DNA of 35,826 nucleotides from a virus. The position numbers and the translations under genes were made by a program. Of the stretch, positions 6,765 to 14,010 are shown in pieces; the stretch's first letter is position 1, and every line of letters starts with the position of its first letter. The notes below the pieces were generated by a model. That model was not told the DNA's origin. It was given only the letters and a program-made list of their open reading frames with translations, and did not search any database. The stretch is taken from IMG/VR virus record IMGVR_UViG_3300042888_002884, positions 1-35,826 of that record. One strand, written 5' to 3'.

Positions 6765-8060
6765 TTATTTTCTTGATGGACTTAATTTAAGCATCAATTC
6801 TTTTATTTGTTTAATTTTTGGATCCTCATAAACTATTGATTCAGTCAATTTAGATGAGCTTGAATTTAAACTCTTATCTACATTTTCTGATAAATCACCT
6901 AAGTTAGAAATAATTTTCTTACTTGATAACTCACCTGAAATAACCCCGAATAAACTTTTAGATTCATTAATATTTTTTGCGTTATCAAACCTTTTAAGGA
7001 TATCTAATTTTTCTTTTTTGGTTGTTGTGTGTTCTGTGAATAATTTGTTAGTGTATGAAAGATTAGTATAGTAAACAGCCATTTCATTCATCTTATCTTT
7101 TAATGTAGATAAAGCCTTTTTATAATCTTCATTTTTAGCTTTATAATTATTTAATTCAGACTCAACTAATGACAGTTTTTTTCTTAAAGATTCAACCTTA
7201 ACACCATTCCCATAAGAATAGTTTCGGTTATTAGTGATTGCCTTTCTTAAACCTCTAGAACCGTCTTTTGAACCAAAACCATATGTTCTAGCAGCTTCTT
7301 CTAAATCATCATCTTTATCATCCTCATCCTTATCTTCATCAATAACTTCTTCTTCTTCAGAAAGTTCAATTTCATACATAACTTCCTCTTCTTCTTCAGA
7401 ATATTCATCCATCATTTCTTTCATCCAACCTTCAAATTGTTCATCCTCATCCATTAAAGATTCATCTGACATATCAGAATTTTTAGAACTCATGTGTTTA
7501 CCCATAGATTCTTCATCCATTTCTAGTTCATACATAATTTCATCATCATCCTCATCTTCATCCTCATCTTCCAATTCAATATCTAAATCATCAAAATCTT
7601 CAAATGTCGCCTCATCCAAATACTCGTCAAGTTCTTCATCAGTCATTTCTTTTACACCTTCCATTTGTAAGATATATTCATTATCCCCATCTTTTAAGTG
7701 TAATCCATCTTCTGTTTTAGTAACCTCGATAGAATCTTCCGGTTTCATAGCTTTAAATACTTTGATAACTTCATCGTCTGATGATTGTGTCATATCCATA
7801 ACTTCTTCATCGTCACTAATATCGTCATCCATATCATCACCCATTTCCGGCATTTCTGGCATTTCAGGCATTTCGACACCCATAGAATCAATTTCAGGTG
7901 ATTCAACCTCTTCTTCTTCAGTTAAAGAACTTTTAATGATCTCATCGATCTCTTGCTTCATAGCTGACGCTAGAACTTCCTTTCCTATTTCTTTAACTGC
8001 TTCCTCTAATTGACTTGCTTCTATTAGAGCTTCTTCAATAATTGAATTTGTTTTTTTCAT
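6765..8060 (-). CDS. Prohead scaffold/core protein (T4 gp22-like)
   Basis: 431 residues, extremely acidic in the first 260 (long runs of Asp/Glu with Met), then a basic coiled-coil region from about 275 to 400 (VESLRKKLSLVESELNNYKA and onward) and a short C-terminal helix ending LSPSRK. Acidic, helical, low-complexity composition and the position directly upstream of the capsid gene are those of the T4 gp22 core protein, which fills the prohead and is later degraded by gp21. Several (I/L)-x-E|A sites are visible: IEEA, LIEA and LEEA within the first 20 residues, LDEA near residue 150, and LEEA near residue 255. Direct sequence similarity to gp22 cannot be shown by eye, but the C-terminal coiled coil is the part conserved among gp22 relatives. 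T4 gp22 is 269 aa, so this one is longer. Confidence 0.75.
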   Translation of the reverse strand: MKKTNSIIEEALIEASQLEEAVKEIGKEVLASAMKQEIDEIIKSSLTEEEEVESPEIDSMGVEMPEMPEMPEMGDDMDDDISDDEEVMDMTQSSDDEVIKVFKAMKPEDSIEVTKTEDGLHLKDGDNEYILQMEGVKEMTDEELDEYLDEATFEDFDDLDIELEDEDEDEDDDEIMYELEMDEESMGKHMSSKNSDMSDESLMDEDEQFEGWMKEMMDEYSEEEEEVMYEIELSEEEEVIDEDKDEDDKDDDLEEAARTYGFGSKDGSRGLRKAITNNRNYSYGNGVKVESLRKKLSLVESELNNYKAKNEDYKKALSTLKDKMNEMAVYYTNLSYTNKLFTEHTTTKKEKLDILKRFDNAKNINESKSLFGVISGELSSKKIISNLGDLSENVDKSLNSSSSKLTESIVYEDPKIKQIKELMLKLSPSRK

Positions 8061-8156
8061 GTTATTATAAAAATGTTTTTATTCGTTACATTATAAATAG
8101 GGGGTTTTTGAATAAATAATCATTTAAATATAAATATTTTTTATTGAGCATAAAAA

Positions 8157-8178
8157 AACCCTTATTTAGTAAGGGTTG
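8157..8178 (-). terminator. Hairpin terminator
   Basis: AACCCTTA-TTTAG-TAAGGGTT. On the minus strand the second arm is followed by TTTTTTT, so it can terminate minus-strand transcription before the scaffold gene. Confidence 0.6.
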
Positions 8179-8199
8179 TTATATAAATAAAAGGGCATA

Positions 8200-8226
8200 A
8201 AAAAACCCTGTAAAACAGGGCTTTTA
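8200..8226 (-). terminator. Hairpin terminator after the DUF4494-like gene
   Basis: On the minus strand GCCCTG-TTTTA-CAGGG is followed by TTTTTTT, directly downstream of the stop codon at 8231. It forms a tandem pair with the hairpin at 8157-8178, separating the small-gene run from the scaffold/capsid unit. Confidence 0.75.
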
Positions 8227-8230
8227 ATTT

Positions 8231-8464
8231 TTAGATTGCTTTTCCATCTTGTATGATAGATTCAACCTTAGTTTTAGTTACACTTTGAATACTCCAATCA
8301 TAAACTGTTCCATTCATAAATTGAACCATTTGGGCTTCAACATCGGTTGGACTTACAGCCTTTACGATAAACTCCTCATTTTTCTTTTTAATTTTACCTG
8401 AGTTTTCATCTGGTATTGACATAGTGGTAACGCACTTAAAGTAATAAAAATCTTTTTCTTCCAT
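8231..8464 (-). CDS. DUF4494-like small protein
   Basis: 77 residues from ATG 8462-8464 (MEEKDFYYFKCVTTM). A longer open frame extends to 8671 but its extra part runs through the 8499-8527 terminator and is a shadow of the neighbouring small gene, so the short start is chosen. The pattern - aromatic/Cys strand FYYFKC, a Lys-rich turn, EEFIVKAVSPTDVEAQMVQF, and a final strand IQSVTKTKVESII - matches DUF4494, a family from Bacteroidota and their phages (EEFxVxA..... TxAEA.. like core). Function of the family is unknown. Its presence supports a Bacteroidota host. Confidence 0.7.
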   Translation of the reverse strand: MEEKDFYYFKCVTTMSIPDENSGKIKKKNEEFIVKAVSPTDVEAQMVQFMNGTVYDWSIQSVTKTKVESIIQDGKAI

Positions 8465-8498
8465 AATATTTAATATTTGTAGTTTAATTATAAATAAA

Positions 8499-8527
8499 AA
8501 AACCCAGATTGGAAATATCTGGGTTTT
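8499..8527 (-). terminator. Hairpin terminator
   Basis: AAAACCCAGAT-TGGAAAT-ATCTGGGTTTT, an 11-bp perfect stem lying between two minus-strand genes and followed by AT-rich sequence on both sides. Confidence 0.75.
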
Positions 8528-8534
8528 AATTATT

Positions 8535-8714
8535 TTATTTGAATGGTGATTTAGATTTTGTTGGTTGATGTTCTTGTCTTTTCTTTCTTCCGGCACAATG
8601 TGCTTTTTGAGAAAATCCTTTTGGGTTTGAACAATTAATAGACGTTTTATATTTCTTTGTCCATTTTTCAATCAAATAAATCAACTCACTTTCTGTTAGT
8701 AATATGGTTTTCAT
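8535..8714 (-). CDS. Small conserved phage protein, 59 aa (Cys/His, basic tail)
   Basis: 59 residues, starting MKTILLTESELIYLIEKW and containing NCSNPKGFSQKAHCAGRKKR, then a basic Pro/Ser tail ending SKSPFK. The CSNPxGFxQxAHCxGRKKR segment has an ordered Cys...His-Cys pattern that looks like a conserved motif rather than chance, and I recall similar segments at the C-terminus of small phage proteins near head genes. Its start overlaps the stop of the upstream gene as TAATG (shared base 8714), so it is likely translated by termination-reinitiation. Probable roles are DNA or core binding; nothing firmer can be said. Confidence 0.7.
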   Translation of the reverse strand: MKTILLTESELIYLIEKWTKKYKTSINCSNPKGFSQKAHCAGRKKRQEHQPTKSKSPFK

Positions 8715-9058
8715 TATTTTTTATATTTAATAATCAATTCACCTAATACTTCTATTATACCAACTAATCTTTGAAACTCCACTTGTCCGATATTCACATC
8801 TTCACTTAAACCACATAATTTATCTAAATGTTCTTTTAATTCAGTTTTAGATTTTTCTAAATCAAACTTACCATCTGAAGCTTTTTTATAGTAAGGTAGT
8901 TTAACAATAAAATGGTGATATGTCAACATAGAAATACCACCCTTTTCTTTAGCGTTATTAGCTATTTTTTCAGCCCCACCAAATCTTTTAGATGCGAAAT
9001 CTTCAAACTCTCCAGATTTAATTTTTTTAAGTTGTTTTTCAGTTATAATGATTTTCAT
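8714..9058 (-). CDS. Hypothetical protein with N-terminal KIIITEKQL motif
   Basis: 114 residues starting MKIIITEKQLKKIKSGEF. The first ten residues resemble those of the next upstream gene (MKKIKLTEADL) and the next downstream one (MKTILLTESEL): a short strand followed by T-E-x-(D/E/Q)-L. Such shared N-termini are frequent in this phage type and may act as a packaging or targeting tag (inference). The remainder is Lys/Glu-rich and helical, with HHFIVKLPYYKKA and a C-terminal amphipathic helix VEFQRLVGIIEVLGELIIKY. No catalytic motif. Coupled to the 8535-8714 gene by TAATG. Confidence 0.65.
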   Translation of the reverse strand: MKIIITEKQLKKIKSGEFEDFASKRFGGAEKIANNAKEKGGISMLTYHHFIVKLPYYKKASDGKFDLEKSKTELKEHLDKLCGLSEDVNIGQVEFQRLVGIIEVLGELIIKYKK

Positions 9059-9071
9059 AATGTATACCTTT

Positions 9072-9344
9072 TTAATTTTTATTTACTTTACCCATAAAAA
9101 AATCAAATACCTGATCCATATTGTTTTTAGCTTCTGATATATGATCGTCAGCCCAATCGTGACCATCTTGAATAATATTATCAATCATATTTTTATCTAA
9201 TTCCAACAACATTTCGCACTGACGTTTGATTTGTTCTAAGTTAGAGAAGAACATATAATTTGCGTACATTTCTGAATCATCTTCCTTAATAATTCTTTGG
9301 ATTATTTTTGTTAAATCCGCTTCTGTTAATTTAATCTTTTTCAT
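9072..9344 (-). CDS. Hypothetical acidic helical protein
   Basis: 90 residues from ATG 9342-9344 (MKKIKLTEADLTKIIQRIIK). The frame remains open upstream to 9434, but that part is a shadow of the small basic gene at 9349-9504. After the shared N-terminal motif come Asp/Glu/Met-rich helices (QIKRQCEMLLELDKNMIDNI, DGHDWADDHISEAKNNMDQV) and the end FFMGKVNKN. The gene starts five bases after the upstream stop. It belongs to the small-gene cluster between protease and scaffold, a place where T4 encodes gp67/gp68 core proteins, so a prohead core role is possible but unproven. Confidence 0.6.
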   Translation of the reverse strand: MKKIKLTEADLTKIIQRIIKEDDSEMYANYMFFSNLEQIKRQCEMLLELDKNMIDNIIQDGHDWADDHISEAKNNMDQVFDFFMGKVNKN

Positions 9345-9348
9345 AATA

Positions 9349-9504
9349 TTAGCCTTGCCCGACATTTTGTTTTTTATAATTTTTTGAATTTTTATTTCTT
9401 GAAGTTTTTGATTTTGCGTGGATACCATTACCACTTTTTTTTGGGTTTAATTTAACCTTGTTTCCGGATGATGTTTTAGAACCACCTTTAGTTGATTTCG
9501 CCAT
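9349..9504 (-). CDS. Small basic conserved phage protein, 51 aa
   Basis: 51 residues: MAKSTKGGSKTSSGNKVKLN, then PKKSGNGIHAKSKTSRNKNS and an end reading YKKQNVGQG. The composition is strongly basic with no hydrophobic core. The IHAKSKTSRNKNSKNYKK...GQG pattern is one I recognise as recurring in small phage proteins of this type, without a known function; binding to nucleic acid is plausible from charge. The start overlaps the protease stop as TAATG at base 9504, so it is translationally coupled to the prohead protease. It is shorter than 60 codons and easily missed. Confidence 0.7.
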   Translation of the reverse strand: MAKSTKGGSKTSSGNKVKLNPKKSGNGIHAKSKTSRNKNSKNYKKQNVGQG

Positions 9505-10205
9505 TAGATTAAGAAATTATCAATTGATTTTATTACATCTTCAGAAATTACATTATGTTTATTAATGTTTTCTGTATAAACTTTACTAAGTGATTTATCA
9601 GCAAATAAATACGCTCCAGGTGTTGATGGTTGTGAAACTAAATCAAAACAAATTAATTCAAAATCTGATTGAACGATATTTTTATTTCCTTCTTTTTTTA
9701 GTGATCCAATACCTCTTGATGATATACCGATTGTAATTCCGTGTAATAAAAGATTTGCTGCGATATCTGGTGCGTAATTACCAACATAACCATATTTCTT
9801 AAATCCTGGTGAAGTTAATATTTTAAGTTTACCCCATAATTCTTTACCTTCCCACCAAGTTTCTATTATTTCGTGTGAAACTCTTTCTAAGTCAATGATT
9901 GATGTTTCTGGGTGATTTAATTCTGATATAGCTCTATGTTGATCAATAATTTTTTGATATTTTTCAACATTAGCTTTTAATACTTTTTCTGGGTATATTC
10001 TACCATTTTTATTCTCAGTATCGTATTTTTGAAGAATTGCGTATAATATAATATCCTTATCCTGTTCAATTGTGTATGATTCTACCAATCTAGAGTTACG
10101 TTCAATTTTAGGATTAATATAACCAGTATTGTCAATAATAATACCAAAACCTTCTTCACTCTCACTAAGAACTCTTAATTTAGAGTAATCAATATATTTT
10201 GTCAT
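9504..10205 (-). CDS. Prohead core protease (T4 gp21-like)
   Basis: 233 residues from ATG 10203-10205 (MTKYIDYSKLRVLSE); T4 gp21 is 212. A longer frame exists upstream but its extra 29 residues are hydrophobic and non-conserved. Diagnostic features are KNGRIYPEKVL at 66-76, the SELNHPE segment with the likely catalytic His98, a WWEGKELWGKLKIL strand pair, and HGITIGISSRGIGS with the likely nucleophile Ser162 or Ser163. These match the S80/gp21 family of serine proteases that mature T4-like proheads by cleaving after (I/L)-x-E. Substrates with matching sites are encoded nearby (capsid, scaffold). The position upstream of scaffold and capsid genes is the T4 order 21-22-23. Confidence 0.9.
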   Translation of the reverse strand: MTKYIDYSKLRVLSESEEGFGIIIDNTGYINPKIERNSRLVESYTIEQDKDIILYAILQKYDTENKNGRIYPEKVLKANVEKYQKIIDQHRAISELNHPETSIIDLERVSHEIIETWWEGKELWGKLKILTSPGFKKYGYVGNYAPDIAANLLLHGITIGISSRGIGSLKKEGNKNIVQSDFELICFDLVSQPSTPGAYLFADKSLSKVYTENINKHNVISEDVIKSIDNFLI

Positions 10206-10300
10206 GCCTATAAATATATTAAAAAGATAAAATTTGTTATTTCGTTTAAAAATACTTATAATTTTATAGAATAATAAATAAACGAAATACAAAATACTAT

Positions 10301-10729
10301 ATGATTAAAACAGGTAAAAAGTTAAATCTACCATTAGATGAAAGATTTAAAATAAGTTACGGAACTGTTAATGTTAAAAATCCAACATCAATTTATCTAC
10401 AAATCTCAACTTGGATTAAACCTCTTGAAGATAATAATAATTACGAAAATCTAATTAAAAAATTAACAAAAGAATATAAACAATCACTTAATTACTTACT
10501 TAAAAAATCTTCCTTTGATGATAGAAAGTGGATTGTTGACTTAGATCTAAGAAGTTCAGGGATGGGGAAAGATAAGAAATCTTTTATGTCTATTGATACG
10601 GTGTTATTTTATCACGAACCACAAGATCCATTTAAAGACGAAACATTGGGTTTCATTAAAAATAGATTAACCGATTTACTTAAAGTATTTACCGAAAATA
10701 ATAGTATTGAATGTCATCTTAAAAAATAA
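10301..10729 (+). CDS. Hypothetical protein, isolated plus-strand gene
   Basis: 142 residues starting MIKTGKKLNLPLDERFKISY. The N-terminal half looks beta-rich (SIYLQISTWIKPLED), followed by a helix (YENLIKKLTKEYKQSLNYLL), a strand (KWIVDLDLRSSGM) and a C-terminal helix (LGFIKNRLTDLLKVF). No motif identifies a function. It is divergent from the prohead protease, across a 95-base AT-rich promoter region, and ends at a bidirectional terminator, so it is an independent single-gene unit inside the late minus-strand block. That arrangement is typical of an inserted cargo (moron-like) gene. Confidence 0.65.
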   Translation: MIKTGKKLNLPLDERFKISYGTVNVKNPTSIYLQISTWIKPLEDNNNYENLIKKLTKEYKQSLNYLLKKSSFDDRKWIVDLDLRSSGMGKDKKSFMSIDTVLFYHEPQDPFKDETLGFIKNRLTDLLKVFTENNSIECHLKK

Positions 10730-10750
10730 ATATCAATACATTATAAAATA

Positions 10751-10777
10751 AAAAAACCCCATTTAAGGGGTTTTTTT
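10751..10777. terminator. Bidirectional rho-independent terminator
   Basis: AAAACCCC-ATTTAA-GGGGTTTT with an A-run on the left and a seven-T run on the right. It lies between the convergent genes ending at 10729 and 10779 and can serve both. Confidence 0.88.
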
Positions 10778-10778
10778 A

Positions 10779-12074
10779 TTATTTAAATAAATCTGATATG
10801 TCAATATCATCAATATCAATATCTTCTTCAGGTTCTTGATATGAACCCATCGCTGTTTCATATTCTTCTTTAGATATAGCTTCTTTAATTTCATTCGCTA
10901 AATCAACCATCATTTCTTTACCTCTTTGAGATTTTTTTAACACTTCCTTCATAAAGATATTAAAATCTTTAGGTGGCATTTTAGCTATTTGAATATATAA
11001 CTGAGATTTAATATCTAATTCACTTTCATCTATAGCATCTAAAAATCTACCCCAAAAACCAGGTCCTAACATTAAATCCCAATTCTCGGCTTCTAAGAAA
11101 TCCGCCTTATTAAGAATGTATTTTGCTTTAGCTTCAGCTCCTTCTTCATCTGATTGTGGTAATCCCCAAGCTGACATATATTCCATATACGATTTAACGA
11201 TTTCGTGACATAAAATTGGGAATGATTTAGCTCTACAAATAAGAGTTGGTGGATCAGTTGTAAAATCAACTCTTTCAGAACCACCAGCTTGTTCACCTGA
11301 TGATGCCGCAGACGCTGCCATTTCAGGTGGTATCATAAAATAAGCCCATTCTGTTATTGCCATTAATAAACCATAATCGGTTATCAACTCATCATCAATA
11401 GAGTTAATTTCTTCTTCAGCCATATGAAACATATATTGTCCCTTAAATGCTGCACCTGCCATCATAGCGTTTAAGAATCTTCTTTTAGCTACCTCCAAAT
11501 CCAATTCTTCAATATTTTCAATCACTTCTTCAGGTTCTTGTTGAATTTGCATTTCCATCTCAGTTTGAGCGTCACTTAAATCAACAGGGAGTGTTAAAGA
11601 TACATCATATTGTAATGTTCCATCGTAATAAATTGTTTTACTACCCTCAACCTTAGTTTGTAATTCACCAGGAATATTAAAATCTTGTTTTAATAGTTTA
11701 ATAGCCAATTTTTCCAATTGCGGTTTATGATTTCTTTCTTTACTAATCATATCATTAACCAAAGCCATTTGTAATTGAACTAAAGCCATTGGTTGAATTA
11801 CACCTCTATTATCAACAACACGAATGTTTTTTCTACCCGCATATGTTTTAATTTTTTCAATAGAGTTCTTAAACTGTTCAGATGCCATTATCTCTTCAAA
11901 ATTACTTTCAGGTGTTCCTGCAGGATATGCTGGATTATCACCTAATGGATTTTGTCTACTTGTTATTCTACGTTCAATTGAACGTTCAATTCTGTTTGGA
12001 TTTTCTCCGTATGGAATCATATCTTCTTTTATTAATTGTAAAACTTCTTTTTTCTTAAATATTTTGTTACTCAT
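10779..12074 (-). CDS. Large hypothetical protein, probably virion or prohead associated
   Basis: 431 residues. It starts MSNKIFKKKEVLQLIKEDMI, then has a conserved-looking stretch around PAYPAGTPESNFEEIMASEQ. Residues 165-200 are acidic with Gln/Met (EMEMQIQQEPEEVIENIEEL). A hydrophobic-aromatic segment LGPGFWGRFLDAID lies near 335, and the C-terminus is Asp/Ile-rich (EEDIDIDDIDISDLFK). No transmembrane span or enzyme motif is evident. A possible gp21 cleavage site (F-L-E|A) is present in the C-terminal third. Lying between the core-like gene at 12093 and the protease, it is likely part of head morphogenesis. It does not look like portal gp20 (about 520 aa with a different sequence pattern). 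Confidence 0.65.
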   Translation of the reverse strand: MSNKIFKKKEVLQLIKEDMIPYGENPNRIERSIERRITSRQNPLGDNPAYPAGTPESNFEEIMASEQFKNSIEKIKTYAGRKNIRVVDNRGVIQPMALVQLQMALVNDMISKERNHKPQLEKLAIKLLKQDFNIPGELQTKVEGSKTIYYDGTLQYDVSLTLPVDLSDAQTEMEMQIQQEPEEVIENIEELDLEVAKRRFLNAMMAGAAFKGQYMFHMAEEEINSIDDELITDYGLLMAITEWAYFMIPPEMAASAASSGEQAGGSERVDFTTDPPTLICRAKSFPILCHEIVKSYMEYMSAWGLPQSDEEGAEAKAKYILNKADFLEAENWDLMLGPGFWGRFLDAIDESELDIKSQLYIQIAKMPPKDFNIFMKEVLKKSQRGKEMMVDLANEIKEAISKEEYETAMGSYQEPEEDIDIDDIDISDLFK

Positions 12075-12092
12075 TTGACATAATAAATGAAC

Positions 12093-12515
12093 TTAGTTTA
12101 TTACATTACCTTCTTTAAGGTTTCTTAAACATTTTACTAATTCCGATTTACTACCTACTAATTGCAGTTCAACAGAATAATCTTCGTTAATTGTCTCATT
12201 TATAATGCTGACGCTAAAATACGAATTAATATGTTCTTTAACAAACTTTTTTGGATATTTTTTGTTAATTTTTACTTTTTTTGACATTTTTTCTTCACCA
12301 GGTTTAACCTCAGTCATAGCCTTTGGTTTTGGATTTACCGCAGGTTTTGGGTGTTTAGGTGTTGATGGTGTTGGTCTTGTACCAGGTTTTGTTACAGGTT
12401 TAATTTTTGGTGGAGCAACAGCCGGTTCAGCTGCGGATTCCATCTTTTTACTCAATATCATTTGTTTTTTTTCTGAAACAAATTCCATTAAATCTAATTT
12501 TTTTATTATATTCAT
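12093..12515 (-). CDS. Pro/Lys-rich linker protein, possible prohead core component
   Basis: 140 residues in three parts: an N-terminal helix (MNIIKKLDLMEFVSEKKQMI), a Pro/Lys/Thr-rich extended linker at about 29-75 (KPVTKPGTRPTPSTPKHPKP and onward), and a C-terminal alpha/beta part (FVKEHINSYFSVSIINETIN, VELQLVGSKSELVKCLRNLK). The flexible, highly charged linker and the location between two putative core proteins suggest a role in the prohead interior, similar to the small T4 core proteins, but no homology is visible. The gene starts 18 bases upstream of the 12074 start with the same orientation. Confidence 0.55.
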   Translation of the reverse strand: MNIIKKLDLMEFVSEKKQMILSKKMESAAEPAVAPPKIKPVTKPGTRPTPSTPKHPKPAVNPKPKAMTEVKPGEEKMSKKVKINKKYPKKFVKEHINSYFSVSIINETINEDYSVELQLVGSKSELVKCLRNLKEGNVIN

Positions 12516-12546
12516 ACTACAAATATATATTTTTTATTTTATTCTT

Positions 12547-12918
12547 TCAATTTATTTCTTCTAAATAGTAATCTTTCTTATAAAGTTTATCTTTAACACT
12601 ATTTAAATCATCACCAAACTTGAATACCATTCTATCTATAATATACGATTCTTCCCAACCTATAGCAACAATACCTTCTTTACAATCATTATAGGTGAAG
12701 AAATCATTATTCTTAACTAACTCTAAATCTAAACTACCTGTTTTCAATAACATTACGTTTGTCATAAAATCAGAATGGGGAAGACTCGGATAACCACTCG
12801 CTGGTAATCTATCCCAATCATCCCCACTTACATTATCTATATCGTTCGTAAAAATAAATTCGTATATTAATTCATTCCTAAAATTAGGACCTAATTTATT
12901 AATATAACAAAGATACAT
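12547..12918 (-). CDS. Conserved hypothetical phage protein
   Basis: 123 residues starting MYLCYINKLGPNFRNELIYE. It contains DDWDRLPASGYPSLPHSDFM, a Trp/Pro-rich loop that looks conserved, then IVAIGWEESYIIDRMVFKFG and a Lys-rich tail DKLYKKDYYLEEIN. Length and the DWDxxPASG pattern match small hypothetical proteins I recall from other T4-like phages of this type; none has a known role. It is followed 31 bases later by the Pro/Lys-rich gene and preceded by seven bases by the Pro/Ala-rich gene, so it is embedded in the head-gene operon. Confidence 0.6.
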   Translation of the reverse strand: MYLCYINKLGPNFRNELIYEFIFTNDIDNVSGDDWDRLPASGYPSLPHSDFMTNVMLLKTGSLDLELVKNNDFFTYNDCKEGIVAIGWEESYIIDRMVFKFGDDLNSVKDKLYKKDYYLEEIN

Positions 12919-12925
12919 TCTTATT

Positions 12926-13990
12926 TTAGATTAATAATTTTTTATATTCTTTATTTTCAGTCATTAATAATGAAATACCGTTAGGTGTTACAACAAATCT
13001 TTTTCCTTTAGTTGATTCAAAAATAATATTATCGTTTTCAACCCTATATTTCTTTAATTTAATATTTTTGTTTTCACACAAAGATAATAAATTATTTAAA
13101 GCTAATTCTTGTTCGTAAGTAACTGATAAATCAACTAAACCTTCCATTTGAGTTCCTGCTTGAGCTGATGCTTGATCTAAACCTGCGAATGGATCTTCAC
13201 TACCTGTTGCCGGAGCACCTTCAGGTGATTGGATTTCAGTTGGAGCACCTTCAGGGGCTGCCGGTTGTTCTTCTTTACCTAATATTTTATTATTTAATTC
13301 TTCTTTATCTTCAGGTGTTAATTTATTTAAATCAAGTGCTGATAATACTGAATTCAAAACATATTTAATCATTTGATTATTTATAACTTCTTCATTCTGC
13401 ATATTATCTCTTAAAGATTGTCCTAACTTACCTGTTAAACTTTGTATCATTTTAACCGGATCGTTTTCATCTGTACTATCTCCAACAGCAGGACTTGCAT
13501 CAGCTGGTGGCATATCAAGAGAAGCGTCAGGTGCAGGTGATGGAACTCCCGCATCTGTTGTTGGAGCTGAAGCCGGAGCTTCAAAAGTTGGTGTTTCAGG
13601 TTGTAACATATATTGTTTATCTGCTTCAAATAATGATTTAGGGTTTTTAACACCATATTTCTGATTAATATCGCCAATCATTACATTTAATCTCTTAAAC
13701 GCTTCTGAATAAGATTCGTGTAATTCTTTAGTTTTTCTAACTAATCCACCAATGTATTCAAAATCATTAGCATCTTCAGTATGTTTAATAGCGTATTTTA
13801 CAAAGAAGTTTTTATTTTCTCTGAAAATACCATATGATTTTCCATCTGCTGCGTGAATAATATAATCTTCACTATTCACCGATTTTTTAGATTCGTTAAC
13901 GGTTTTCTTAATACCCATTAATTCAATTAATCTATTGTGTTTTTCTTTTCCTTGAAGTAATTCACTTCCTACCGCTCTTATTGAGTCCAT
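12926..13990 (-). CDS. Putative head/core protein with Pro/Ala-rich linkers
   Basis: 354 residues. The N-terminal ~125 residues are globular (LIELMGIKKTVNESKKSVNS, then YIIHAADGKSYGIFRENKNF). A low-complexity Pro/Ala/Asp region follows at about 130-175 (SAPTTDAGVPSPAPDASLDM), then a helical part at 180-235, a second Pro/Ala/Gly/Glu linker at 240-290, and a C-terminal globular tail with KKYRVENDNIIFESTKGKRF and VTPNGISLL. S-L-F-E|A near residue 120 fits the gp21 cleavage rule. The modular globular-linker-globular design is common in virion-interior proteins. It heads the operon running down to 10779. Function not recognised. Confidence 0.6.
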   Translation of the reverse strand: MDSIRAVGSELLQGKEKHNRLIELMGIKKTVNESKKSVNSEDYIIHAADGKSYGIFRENKNFFVKYAIKHTEDANDFEYIGGLVRKTKELHESYSEAFKRLNVMIGDINQKYGVKNPKSLFEADKQYMLQPETPTFEAPASAPTTDAGVPSPAPDASLDMPPADASPAVGDSTDENDPVKMIQSLTGKLGQSLRDNMQNEEVINNQMIKYVLNSVLSALDLNKLTPEDKEELNNKILGKEEQPAAPEGAPTEIQSPEGAPATGSEDPFAGLDQASAQAGTQMEGLVDLSVTYEQELALNNLLSLCENKNIKLKKYRVENDNIIFESTKGKRFVVTPNGISLLMTENKEYKKLLI

Positions 13991-14010
13991 ATATTTTTTT
14001 ATTTTAAAGT

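Noticed and set aside
7234-8013. 259-aa Ser-rich plus-strand frame
   Set aside because: It is the antisense shadow of the acidic scaffold: GAN/GAY codons read backwards give Ser. No independent start context.
8465-8671. N-terminal extension of the DUF4494-like gene
   Set aside because: It runs through a terminator hairpin and overlaps, in another frame, the 59-aa gene with the CSNPKGF motif; the ATG at 8464 gives the family-length protein.
10206-10292. 29-residue N-terminal extension of the prohead protease
   Set aside because: Hydrophobic, low-complexity residues translated from the promoter region; family alignments begin near the Met at 10205.
10779-12074. Portal protein gp20
   Set aside because: I looked for the portal near the protease; this 431-aa protein lacks portal-like sequence and length, and no other frame qualifies.
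12205-12564. 119-aa Gly/Phe-rich plus-strand frame
   Set aside because: Antisense of the Pro/Lys-rich gene: reversed Pro and Lys codons yield Gly and Phe.
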